DNA from: Cereibacter sphaeroides
GTDB lineage: Bacteria > Pseudomonadota > Alphaproteobacteria > Rhodobacterales > Rhodobacteraceae
DNA: 64,000 nucleotides
Assembly (NCBI GenBank): GCA_003243455.1
Contig: QFQS01000001.1
Coordinates: 1,302,001 to 1,366,000, forward strand
Direction: 5' to 3'
Shown: in pieces, positions 33,608 to 41,512 of the stretch
Position numbering within the stretch: the stretch's first letter is position 1
Layout of the letters: each line of letters opens with the position of its first letter
Notes under the pieces: generated by a model
Database searches by the model: none
Told to the model about the DNA's origin: nothing
What the model saw: only the letters and a program-made list of their open reading frames with translations
Made by a program: the position numbers and the translations under genes

Positions 33608-34993
33608 ATGACTGACACACCCAGAAACCGCCCCCGACACCGCCTGCGCCTTATGACGAGGATCGTTTTCGGCCTTGCGCTGCTTGGTGCAATCGCCTGG
33701 GCAGCCAGTGGCCGGATGAGCACCGGAACCCTTGGCGACCCGATGATTTTCCTGCCGGGCAGCGAGCGCGCCTCTGCCGCGATCTTCCTGCTGTCCGACA
33801 TGAACGGATGGGACGCCGATGAGGATCGCGCGGCCTTCGCCCTGCAGAAACAGGGTGCTATCGTCATGGGGGTGGACCTGCCGACCTACCTTGCGACGCT
33901 GGAGGCTCGGACGCAGGACCAGTGCCTGTATCTCGTCTCGGACATCGAGCGGCTGAGCCACGAGGTGCAGCGCAGCTTCGGAGCCTCTGACTACCGTCTG
34001 CCAATCATCGCCGGGCAAGGCGACGGCGGGGCCATGGCGCTGGCCATCGCCGCGCAGACGCCTGCCTCGACCCTTGGCGGCACCATCGCCGTCGATCCCC
34101 CTGCCGATATTCCGCTGGAGCGCCCGCTCTGCACCCCCGCCGACCGCAGGGAGGACAAGAAGGGCGAGGTCTATATGCTGACCAAAGGCCCCTTGCCCGA
34201 TCCTGTCACAGTCGTGCTGACCTCCGCCGCGCCCAGCGACGGTCGGCAGCACGCAGACATTTTGCGCGACAAATGGCCGGCAATCCAGATCCGCGATTTC
34301 TCGGGCGCGGCCATCGACGCGCTGACGCAGGCGCTGAAACCTGCGCCCGATCCGCTGGCGGGCGGGCCGCTGGCAGGCCTGCCGCTGACGCTGCTGGACG
34401 CACAGCCGACGCATGACGCGATGGCGCTGGTCCTGTCCGGCGACGGCGGCTGGCGCGATCTGGACAAGACGATCGCCGAGAATCTGCAAAAGCAGGGTAT
34501 CCCCACGGCAGGCCTCGATTCCCTGCGGTATTTCTGGAACGAACGCAGCCCCGAGGAAACCGCCGCCGACCTGTCCCGCATCCTTGACGAGTTGCGAAAA
34601 CGCTGGAAGGTGCGCCATGTCGCGCTCATCGGCTACAGCTTTGGCGCCGACGTGCTGCCCGTCACGATCCGCACGATGGACAAGCCGCATCAGGACATGC
34701 TGACCCAGGTGTCGCTCCTGGGCCTTTCGGAAAAGGGCAGCTTCCAGATCTCGGTCGGCGGCTGGCTGGGCCTCCTGCCCTCGGCAGGGGTCGAGACCCT
34801 GCCTGACCTGCAACAGATGGACCTGTCGCGCGTCCAGTGCTTCTATGGCAAGGACGAACCCGACAGCGCCTGTCCTGGACTTTCGGGCACCAAGACCGAG
34901 CTGATCGAGACTTCGGGCGGCCATCATTTCGATGGCAACTATGCGAGACTGGCCGATGACATTGTCGCGGGGTTGCAGCGCCGGTCGGAGTAG
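33608..34993 (+). CDS. AcvB/VirJ-like exported alpha/beta hydrolase
   Basis: 461 residues with an N-terminal membrane/signal helix (I-V-F-G-L-A-L-L-G-A-I-A-W-A). It has two hydrolase-like halves as in Agrobacterium AcvB. The first has a degenerate elbow (A-G-Q-G-D-G-G); the second has an intact G-Y-S-F-G-A-D-V with L-V-L-S-G-D-G-G-W-R-D-L-D before it and a late G-G-H-H-F-D-G-N-Y holding the likely catalytic His. AcvB is known to hydrolyse lysyl-phosphatidylglycerol and usually sits beside lpiA/mprF, which is absent here. Probably periplasmic lipid-linked amino-acid removal. Confidence 0.85.
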   Translation: MTDTPRNRPRHRLRLMTRIVFGLALLGAIAWAASGRMSTGTLGDPMIFLPGSERASAAIFLLSDMNGWDADEDRAAFALQKQGAIVMGVDLPTYLATLEARTQDQCLYLVSDIERLSHEVQRSFGASDYRLPIIAGQGDGGAMALAIAAQTPASTLGGTIAVDPPADIPLERPLCTPADRREDKKGEVYMLTKGPLPDPVTVVLTSAAPSDGRQHADILRDKWPAIQIRDFSGAAIDALTQALKPAPDPLAGGPLAGLPLTLLDAQPTHDAMALVLSGDGGWRDLDKTIAENLQKQGIPTAGLDSLRYFWNERSPEETAADLSRILDELRKRWKVRHVALIGYSFGADVLPVTIRTMDKPHQDMLTQVSLLGLSEKGSFQISVGGWLGLLPSAGVETLPDLQQMDLSRVQCFYGKDEPDSACPGLSGTKTELIETSGGHHFDGNYARLADDIVAGLQRRSE

Positions 34994-35131
34994 TAAACCC
35001 GCCCATCCCGTTCGTCGCGCTGTGGGATCAATCTACATCAACTGCCGGCATCAAGCACAAGCATTTTAAGGGAAAGAACCTCGCCTCAACTGCGTCAAAA
35101 TTGATCTCTAAAGAGATGGCAGTCTATCGCC

Positions 35132-35662
35132 GTGAGGGGCATTGTGCTCGAGAGCGCGTCATTCAAGACAGTCTCAATTGAAGAACTCAAGTCAAGCGTT
35201 GGCTCGATCTTCTACTTGTGGACCTTAGTCGAGCGCGCGCTTTGCGCGGGAATCGAGACTCTAAACGGAGAGGTCAGCAAGAAAGAGCAGCATACCATCA
35301 GCCGGAAGATCGTTCGCTGGGAAAGTCTTCAGGCTGCGGCCCGCGCTCAGCGACCCGAACATGACGCGCTGGTTTCGGAGGCCATCAAACGCCTGAATCA
35401 GGCATTGGAGATCAGGAATCGTATCGCACATGGTCTGGACTCGTTTACGCCTGATCCGTTCGGACGCAGCGGAAACCCCCATCTTGGCACTACGCTGAAC
35501 GGCGTGAAGCGCGCTTTGCCATATGACGATCTAGAGCAGGTAATGCGCAAACTGTACTTTCTGACCCTGACCATCCGCATGTTAAGCGAAGCCGCAAACG
35601 AAACGGATCCGATCAGGGCAGGAAAGACATACTTGGCCATCAGGACAAACTGTCTTCCCTAG
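35132..35662 (+). CDS. HEPN-like uncharacterised protein
   Basis: 176 residues from GTG 35132; the start is uncertain and no good ribosome binding site is seen. The protein is almost all helical. A helix S-S-V-G-S-I-F-Y-L-W-T-L-V-E-R-A-L is followed by R-L-N-Q-A-L-E-I-R-N-R-I-A-H-G, which contains the R-x4-H motif of HEPN domains (R-N-R-I-A-H), and then two more helices. HEPN proteins are often RNases in toxin-antitoxin or defence systems; here I see no partner gene. AT-rich flanks and codon use unlike acvB and yciB on either side point to recent acquisition. Confidence 0.65.
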   Translation: MRGIVLESASFKTVSIEELKSSVGSIFYLWTLVERALCAGIETLNGEVSKKEQHTISRKIVRWESLQAAARAQRPEHDALVSEAIKRLNQALEIRNRIAHGLDSFTPDPFGRSGNPHLGTTLNGVKRALPYDDLEQVMRKLYFLTLTIRMLSEAANETDPIRAGKTYLAIRTNCLP

Positions 35663-35690
35663 CCCCGGATAAGAGCCTTCGCCTATCTGG

Positions 35691-36305
35691 TCAGGCCCCG
35701 TCCGTCCCCTCATCCTCATCGCGGCCATAGCGCTCCAGCAGCTTGCCTTGAGTCATGAAGAACAGGAACAGCGCGGCGGTCAGGCCGAAGGTCTTGAACG
35801 TCACCCAGGCATCCGTGCTCATCGTGCGCCAGATCACCTCGTTGGCGATCGCCAGGCCGAAGAAAAAGATGGTGATCCGCCTGGTCAGGATCATCCAGCC
35901 TTCGGGCGCCATGGGCAAAGCCTCGTCCATCACCAGTTTCAGATAGCTCTGGCCACGCAAAAGCCCGAAGCCCAGTATTCCCGCGAACAGCAGGTAGATC
36001 ATCGTGGGTTTCATCTTGAAGAACCGCTCGTCGTTCAGCCAGACCGACAGCCCGCCGAACACGATCACCAGCACCAGCGTGGCGATCTGCATCTTCGACA
36101 GCTTTCCCGTCAGCTTCCACAGGATCAGGGTCGAGATCAGCATCAGCGGGATGAACAGCGCGGTCATCAGGATGAAGCCGTGGTATTCGGTCCCGCCCCA
36201 GGTAAAGGTCGCATCCTTCAGCCGGCCATAGCCGACGAAGAAGATGATGATCGGCCCCAGTTCCAGAACCAGTTTCAGGATCGGATTGATCTTGCGCGCG
36301 GCCAA
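35691..36305 (-). CDS. yciB: Inner-membrane septation protein A (YciB/IspZ family)
   Basis: 204 residues starting with TTG 36305, preceded by GGGGGA at good spacing; no better start exists. About five or six membrane helices: L-E-L-G-P-I-I-I-F-F-V-G-Y, K-M-Q-I-A-T-L-V-L-V-I-V-F-G-G and P-E-G-W-M-I-L-T-R-R-I-T-I-F-F. K-P-T-M-I-Y-L-L-F-A is a family block. The family affects envelope synthesis and septation. It is downstream of ftsY with a 30-codon frame between them. Confidence 0.92.
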   Translation of the reverse strand: MAARKINPILKLVLELGPIIIFFVGYGRLKDATFTWGGTEYHGFILMTALFIPLMLISTLILWKLTGKLSKMQIATLVLVIVFGGLSVWLNDERFFKMKPTMIYLLFAGILGFGLLRGQSYLKLVMDEALPMAPEGWMILTRRITIFFFGLAIANEVIWRTMSTDAWVTFKTFGLTAALFLFFMTQGKLLERYGRDEDEGTDGA

Positions 36306-36309
36306 ACGA

Positions 36310-36402
36310 CTATCCCCCGAGAAGCGTCAGCGCCCCAACTAGGATAGTTGCCGGCACAAATCCAGCGACCTTCTGGGAATGAAAGACGTTGAGGCAGATC
36401 AT
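36310..36402 (-). CDS. Possible 30-aa membrane peptide between ftsY and yciB
   Basis: ATG 36402 lies 6 bases after the ftsY stop and opens 30 codons (M-I-C-L-N-V-F-H-S-Q-K-V-A-G-F-V-P-A-T-I...), ending L-V-G-A-L-T-L-L-G-G. The second half would be a single membrane helix. The stop codon lies just inside the yciB ribosome binding region, so translation of the two could be coupled. It could equally be the tail of a lost membrane gene. Small size makes this uncertain. Confidence 0.35.
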   Translation of the reverse strand: MICLNVFHSQKVAGFVPATILVGALTLLGG

Positions 36403-36408
36403 CGCGCT

Positions 36409-37407
36409 TTACGCGTCGATTCCGACCAGCGCGCGGGCAAAATCCTGCGGATCGAAGGGGGCAAGATCGTCGATCTGCTCGCCCACGCCGATCGCGTGGA
36501 TCGGCAGACCGAACTTGTCGGCCAGCGCGACCAGAACGCCGCCCTTGGCCGTGCCGTCCAGCTTGGTCATCACAAGGCCTGACACATCGGCGATCTTGCG
36601 AAAGATATCCACCTGCGTCAGCGCGTTCTGGCCAGTCGTTGCATCCAGCACCAGAAGCGTGTTGTGCGGGGCCGAGGGGTCTTTCTTGCGGATCACACGG
36701 ACGATCTTGGCCAGTTCTTCCATCAGGTCGGCGCGGTTCTGCAGACGACCTGCGGTGTCGATCATCAGAAGGTCGGCGCCTTCGGCCTCGGCCCTGGTCA
36801 TCGCGTCGAAGGCCAGGCTGGCCGGGTCCGATCCTTCGGGAGCGGTCATGACCGGAACACCGGCGCGCTTGCCCCAGATCTGCAACTGCTCGACGGCCGC
36901 CGCGCGAAAGGTATCACCCGCCGCGATCACCACCGATTTCCCGGCGGCACGGAACTGGCTGGCGAGTTTCCCGATGGTCGTGGTCTTGCCCGACCCGTTG
37001 ACACCCACCACCAGCACCACCTGCGGGCGCTTGGGGTAAAGCGGCATCGGCCGGGCCACCGGCTCCATGATGCGCGCGATCTCGGAGGCGAGCGCGCCCT
37101 TGATCTCATCCGTCGTCACGCGGCGGCCCATCCGGCCCTCGGCCAAATTGGCTGTCACGCGCAGCGAGGTATCGACGCCCATGTCGGCGGCGATCAGAAC
37201 CTCTTCCAGGCTTTCCAGCATGGCATCGTCCATCACGCGCGCCGCCTGTTGCTGGCCCATCAGGCGCCCGATCAGGCCCGGCTTCTGCTGCTGCTCAGGT
37301 TCTGGCGCGATGGCGACGGGGGCCTCGGCCACCACATCGTCCAGACCCTTCGCGATCTTGTCCGAGGACCGGAACATCCGCTCGCGCAACTTGCTGAAGA
37401 AAGCCAT
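36409..37407 (-). CDS. ftsY: Signal recognition particle receptor FtsY
   Basis: 332 residues from ATG 37407. Short N-terminal A domain, then the N domain (M-D-D-A-M-L-E-S-L-E-E-V-L-I-A-A-D) and G domain: G-V-N-G-S-G-K-T-T-T-I-G-K-L-A, D-T-F-R-A-A-A-V-E-Q-L, D-T-A-G-R, T-K-L-D-G-T-A-K-G-G. It docks the SRP-ribosome complex at the inner membrane for co-translational insertion. Divergent from alkB across 242 bp that hold no other gene. Confidence 0.97.
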   Translation of the reverse strand: MAFFSKLRERMFRSSDKIAKGLDDVVAEAPVAIAPEPEQQQKPGLIGRLMGQQQAARVMDDAMLESLEEVLIAADMGVDTSLRVTANLAEGRMGRRVTTDEIKGALASEIARIMEPVARPMPLYPKRPQVVLVVGVNGSGKTTTIGKLASQFRAAGKSVVIAAGDTFRAAAVEQLQIWGKRAGVPVMTAPEGSDPASLAFDAMTRAEAEGADLLMIDTAGRLQNRADLMEELAKIVRVIRKKDPSAPHNTLLVLDATTGQNALTQVDIFRKIADVSGLVMTKLDGTAKGGVLVALADKFGLPIHAIGVGEQIDDLAPFDPQDFARALVGIDA

Positions 37408-37649
37408 ATGCCCGCCTAAAGCCCGTCCATCGGGCATGGCCTCTCACCTAGTCGCTTCCACGCAAAAGGGGAAGGGTCGGGCGGCAACGCAGTGGGGTGC
37501 CCAACCGTGGGGCGGCCGAACGCCCCCCGGCATTGCCCAGCACCTTGTTCCCGGCACGACGGCAACACCAAACGCACCTCGCAAAACCCGTGGGACATAG
37601 GCCGTGCTACTCCGTTAAGCTAGGCGCAAACCCAAAAGACCAGACCCGG

Positions 37650-38738
37650 ATGCCCCTTCACCCTGCCCTGCTCCGCTTCGCAACTTCCAGCCTCACCCCA
37701 GCGCCACTGCTGATCCTCGGGGCAGCCTTCGGCGGGGTCTGGATCTGGGCCGCGCTCATCTACATCACGGTTTTCGCCGCCCTCATGGATCGGCTTGCCC
37801 TGCCCGCTGCGGCAAAAGCGGATATGGATGCCGAGTTTCCCGCAGGCGACGGCCTGCTGATCGCCCTCGCCATCGCGCACATGGTCCTGCTGCCGCTTGG
37901 CGTCCTGTCCGTCGCGGGCGAAGCGGCTCCGAAGGGGGCGGAGCGCATCGCCGCCTTCATCGCCTTTGGCCTCTGCTTCGGCCAGATCACCAACCCGGTG
38001 GCGCATGAGCTGATCCATCGCGGGAACGCCTGGCTGAACCGGCTGGGTGTCCTGCTTTACATAACCCTGCTTTTTGGTCACCACGCCTCGGCGCATCGCC
38101 ATGTCCACCACCTCCACGTCGGCACCGCGCGCGATCCGAACAGCGCCCGCCGGGGCCAGAGCTTCTATGCCTTCGCCCCACGCGCCTGGATCGGCTCCTT
38201 CCGTGCCGGGCTGACTGCCGAGAACGCCCGGCCACGCCACGGCATTCATCCCTACGCGATCTACCTTGGCGGCGCGGCGATCTGCTGCCTGCTGGCGCTG
38301 CTGGTCGCGGGCTGGCCGGGCCTTTTTGCCTACCTTGGCCTTGCCCTTTACGCCACGAACCTGCTGCTGCTGTCGGATTACGTCCAGCACTACGGCCTGA
38401 CACGCGCGCTGCGCCCCGACGGGCGGCCCGAGCGCATCGGCCCGCAGCATTCGTGGAACGCAAGCCAGCCCTTCAGCGCCGCGATGATGCTGAACGCGCC
38501 GCGCCATTCCGACCATCACGCCCATCCCTCGCGTCCCTATGCCGCGTTGGCCCTGCCGCCACAGGCCCCTCGCCTGCCACGCTCGCTGCCTGTCATGGCG
38601 ACCGCCGCGCTGATCCCGCCGCTGTGGCGGCGGATCATGCACCCGCGCCTCGACCGTCTGGCGCAAAGCTCACGCGAAAGCGATGGGGCCGGGGCTGGTG
38701 CGTTGGGGACCGATCTGGCAATCTTGCCGCATGGCTGA
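37650..38738 (+). CDS. alkB: Alkane 1-monooxygenase (AlkB-type)
   Basis: 362 residues from ATG 37650. About six membrane helices and the histidine boxes of non-haem di-iron membrane hydroxylases: H-E-L-I-H-R, H-R-H-V-H-H-L-H-V-G-T and H-S-D-H-H-A-H-P-S-R-P-Y. N-P-V-A-H-E-L-I-H and the N-A-P-R-H-S-D-H-H block favour AlkB over acyl-lipid desaturases. It would hydroxylate the terminal carbon of medium alkanes. No rubredoxin gene is adjacent, so electron delivery must come from elsewhere. It overlaps the next gene by 8 bp. Confidence 0.88.
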   Translation: MPLHPALLRFATSSLTPAPLLILGAAFGGVWIWAALIYITVFAALMDRLALPAAAKADMDAEFPAGDGLLIALAIAHMVLLPLGVLSVAGEAAPKGAERIAAFIAFGLCFGQITNPVAHELIHRGNAWLNRLGVLLYITLLFGHHASAHRHVHHLHVGTARDPNSARRGQSFYAFAPRAWIGSFRAGLTAENARPRHGIHPYAIYLGGAAICCLLALLVAGWPGLFAYLGLALYATNLLLLSDYVQHYGLTRALRPDGRPERIGPQHSWNASQPFSAAMMLNAPRHSDHHAHPSRPYAALALPPQAPRLPRSLPVMATAALIPPLWRRIMHPRLDRLAQSSRESDGAGAGALGTDLAILPHG

Positions 38739-39135
38739 TCTTTCCCGCCTTTTGCCCCTGATCCTGATGCTTGCGCTGCCGGCAAATGCCGCCGACGCAC
38801 CCATGAGCGTGTCCGAGTTCGAGGCCTTTTCCACCGGCAAGACGCTGACCTATGCGCTGGGTGGCGAAATCTACGGCGCCGAGCAATACCTGCCCGGTCG
38901 CAAGGTCGTCTGGGCTTTCAAGGGCGAGGAATGCCGTCGCGGCTGGTGGTTCGAGAAGGGCAATGAGGTCTGCTTCATCTACGAGCAGGACGGAGAGCCG
39001 CAGTGCTGGACCTTCATGAAGGGCGCCAGCGGCCTGCGCGCCCATTTCGCGGGCGACCCGGACGGCGCGGAACTGGCCGCGGTCTCGGAAAGCAATCAGC
39101 CGCTTACCTGCGCCGGGCCTGATCTGGGGGTTTGA
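38731..39135 (+). CDS. Small secreted protein, uncharacterised
   Basis: 134 residues from ATG 38731, inside the alkB end (ATGGCTGA overlap). A signal peptide (L-L-P-L-I-L-M-L-A-L-P-A-N-A-A-D-A) precedes a ~110-residue domain with four cysteines (E-E-C-R-R-G-W-W, E-V-C-F-I-Y, P-Q-C-W-T-F, L-T-C-A-G), suggesting two disulphides. G-W-W-F-E-K-G-N-E-V-C-F-I-Y resembles a recurrent secreted Rhodobacteraceae domain I cannot name. Translational coupling to alkB suggests, but does not show, a shared role. Confidence 0.75.
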   Translation: MADLSRLLPLILMLALPANAADAPMSVSEFEAFSTGKTLTYALGGEIYGAEQYLPGRKVVWAFKGEECRRGWWFEKGNEVCFIYEQDGEPQCWTFMKGASGLRAHFAGDPDGAELAAVSESNQPLTCAGPDLGV

Positions 39136-39140
39136 CCCCG

Positions 39141-39171
39141 CTTCTTCTTGGCTCAAATATCCCACGGGGGG
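39141..39171 (-). repeat. 3'-end repeat, copy 3
   Basis: Minus strand: CACCCCCCGTGGGATATTTG then AGCCAAGAAGAAG. Upstream in the same sense are hairpins right after the bestrophin stop (near 39244-39260 GGGGGT/ACCCCC and 39218-39236 GCCCGGC/GCCGGGC), plus an AAATCTTC/GAAGATTT stem at 39186-39206. Same layout as the other copies, but more diverged and spread out. Confidence 0.6.
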
Positions 39172-39269
39172 TGAGGAGCGATCAGAAATCTTCCAGTGGA
39201 AGATTTCCGCGAAGAACGCCCGGCCCGTGGCCGGGCCTGGACTGGGGGTGTGAAACCCCCGCTGCGCCG

Positions 39270-40172
39270 CTAGTTCAGCACGAAATCGACCGGCTTCAGC
39301 GGCTCGGGCGCCTTCAGCCCAAGATGCGGTGCAAGGCTGATCTCAACCGTCCGGCACATGGCATCCAGCGGCAGCGCGTTCAACGTATCGCCAAAGGGAT
39401 GGGCCAGTTCCTCGGTCACTTCGGCCAACCCGAAGAACATATAGGCGATGATGCCGACGAACAGCGGCGTCAGCCAGCCAACCGGTTCGATCAGCGCAAA
39501 GGGGATCAGCAGGCAGTAAAGATAGGACGTGCGAAAGATCAGCAGCGAATAGACGTAAGGCAGCGGGGTCGTGGCGATCCGCTCGCATCCCGCCTGGTTC
39601 AACGCGATGCTGGACAGGCGCGAGGTCAGCGTGCGCGCACCGAATCCGTCGATCCTCTCGACCCGGTAGGCATCGGCGATCTCGGCCCCCATCATGTCCA
39701 GCGCCGCACAGGGCGGATGCGGCGCGCCCGTGACATTGGCCAGCGCAGCCCGCAGCGCCGTATCCGCAGCCGCATCAACCGGCAGACGGCGCAGGTTAAG
39801 CCGGTGCAGATGCAGGAAGGCCAGCGACAGATGGATCAGCCGCAGGCGCGTCGCATCGTCCTGCACAAACGTCTCGGCCTCTCTCGCAAAGCTGCGCAGG
39901 TCGGCGATCAGCCCGCCCCACAGCCTGCGCGCCTCCCACCAGCGGTCATAGGCGGCATTGTTGCGGAACCCCAGGAACAGCGACAGCGCCACGCCAAAGA
40001 CGGCGAAGGGCGTGGCATTTATATGCGCCATGGGCAGCACCATACGGTCAATCGCGAGGATGGCTGCGGAGAATGCCATCAGCCCGATCAGCGTCCAGGC
40101 GATATGCGGCAAGACCGACCCTCTGATGGCAAACAGCAGTTGCCAGGGTCCGGGCTTGTCGCGAACGATCAT
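39270..40172 (-). CDS. Bestrophin-like membrane protein
   Basis: 300 residues of the bestrophin/UPF0187 family. Typical blocks: P-F-A-V-F-G-V-A-L-S-L-F-L-G-F-R-N-N-A-A-Y-D-R-W-W-E-A-R-R, R-L-S-S-I, and the C-terminal G-L-A-E-V-T-E-E-L-A-H-P-F-G with the E-x2-x-P-F-G calcium-clasp-like end. Bacterial members form pentameric ion channels. Its ATG overlaps the purD stop (ATGA), so it is the second gene of the purD transcript. Confidence 0.9.
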   Translation of the reverse strand: MIVRDKPGPWQLLFAIRGSVLPHIAWTLIGLMAFSAAILAIDRMVLPMAHINATPFAVFGVALSLFLGFRNNAAYDRWWEARRLWGGLIADLRSFAREAETFVQDDATRLRLIHLSLAFLHLHRLNLRRLPVDAAADTALRAALANVTGAPHPPCAALDMMGAEIADAYRVERIDGFGARTLTSRLSSIALNQAGCERIATTPLPYVYSLLIFRTSYLYCLLIPFALIEPVGWLTPLFVGIIAYMFFGLAEVTEELAHPFGDTLNALPLDAMCRTVEISLAPHLGLKAPEPLKPVDFVLN

Positions 40173-41431
40173 AGCGCGCGCCAGCCTATGTCGCGGCGGC
40201 AGAACCCGCCGGGCCAGTCGATGCGGTCAACCATCGCATAGGCCTGTTCCTGCGCCTCTTGCAGGCTCTCCCCCCGCGCAGTGACGTTCAACACGCGACC
40301 GCCACTGGCCACGATGCGCCCGTCGCGCTCGACCGTGCCCGCATGAAACACCATGTGCTTGCTGTCCTCGGGCAGTTCCTCCAGCCCGCGGATCTGGCTG
40401 CCCTTGGCATAGTCGCCGGGATAGCCCTGCGAGGCCATGACCACGGTCAGCGCGTGATCCTCGGCCCAATTCACCTGCGCCTCGGCCAGCCGCCCTTCGG
40501 CGCAGGCGAGCAGCAGGTCCAGCGCCTGCGCCCCAAGCCGCATCATCAGCACCTGGCATTCCGGATCACCAAAACGGGCGTTGTACTCGACCAGCCGCGC
40601 CCGACCATTCTCGATCATCAGACCCGCATAGAGCACGCCCTGATAGGGCGTGCCGCGCCGGGCGAGTTCCGCCACGGTCGGCTTCACGATCTCGTCCAAT
40701 GCCTGCGCCGCGATCGCATCGGTCAAGACCGGTGCAGGGGAATATGCGCCCATGCCGCCGGTATTCGGCCCCCCGTCACCGTCGAAGGCGCGCTTGTGGT
40801 CCTGCGCGGTGCCGATGGGCAAGACGTTCACGCCATCGGTCAGGATGAAGAAACTCGCCTCTTCGCCACCCATGAACTCTTCGATGACGACCTCGGCCCC
40901 AGCCGCGCCGAACTGGCCACCGAACATGTCGTCGATGGCGGCCACCGCCTCGGCCTCGGTCATGGCGACGACCACACCTTTGCCGGCGGCCAGACCATCG
41001 GCCTTGACCACGATCGGCGCGCCCTTCTCAGCAACATAGACCCGCGCCGCAGCCGCATCGGTAAAGCGCCCCCAGGCGGCGGTCGGCGCACCGCAGGCAT
41101 CGCAAACCTCTTTCGTAAACGCCTTCGACGCCTCCAGCTGCGCCGCCTCTGCCGAAGGCCCGAAGGTCAGGATACCCGCCGCACGCGTCGCATCCGCCAC
41201 CCCTGCCGCCAAGGGCGCCTCCGGCCCGACCACCACGAAGTCAATCGCGTTGGCCTCGCAGAACGCCGTCACCGCCGCCCCGTCGAGAATGTCGAGGTTC
41301 GCACATTCCGCCAGCATCGCAATGCCCGCATTCCCCGGCGCCACGATCAGCCGGTCCGTCTTGGGATTCTGCGCAATGGCCCAGGCCAGCGCATGTTCGC
41401 GCCCACCGCTGCCCAGGATGAGGATGTTCAT
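40169..41431 (-). CDS. purD: Phosphoribosylamine--glycine ligase
   Basis: 420 residues, ATP-grasp. M-N-I-L-I-L-G-S-G-G-R-E-H-A-L-A-W at the start, V-V-G-P-E-A-P-L-A-A-G, K-A-D-G-L-A-A-G-K-G-V, the G-G-P-N-T-G-G-M-G-A-Y-S-P loop, and N-A-R-F-G-D-P-E-C-Q near the end. It forms glycinamide ribonucleotide in purine synthesis. Divergent from xseA across 81 bp. Confidence 0.97.
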   Translation of the reverse strand: MNILILGSGGREHALAWAIAQNPKTDRLIVAPGNAGIAMLAECANLDILDGAAVTAFCEANAIDFVVVGPEAPLAAGVADATRAAGILTFGPSAEAAQLEASKAFTKEVCDACGAPTAAWGRFTDAAAARVYVAEKGAPIVVKADGLAAGKGVVVAMTEAEAVAAIDDMFGGQFGAAGAEVVIEEFMGGEEASFFILTDGVNVLPIGTAQDHKRAFDGDGGPNTGGMGAYSPAPVLTDAIAAQALDEIVKPTVAELARRGTPYQGVLYAGLMIENGRARLVEYNARFGDPECQVLMMRLGAQALDLLLACAEGRLAEAQVNWAEDHALTVVMASQGYPGDYAKGSQIRGLEELPEDSKHMVFHAGTVERDGRIVASGGRVLNVTARGESLQEAQEQAYAMVDRIDWPGGFCRRDIGWRAL

Positions 41432-41512
41432 ATGCGCGTCCCGCTTGGCCTTTGCCTGGCTGCGTTCTAAGGTCTTGGTCCCGCGATCACAAGCAGGCGA
41501 GACTAGGAAGCG

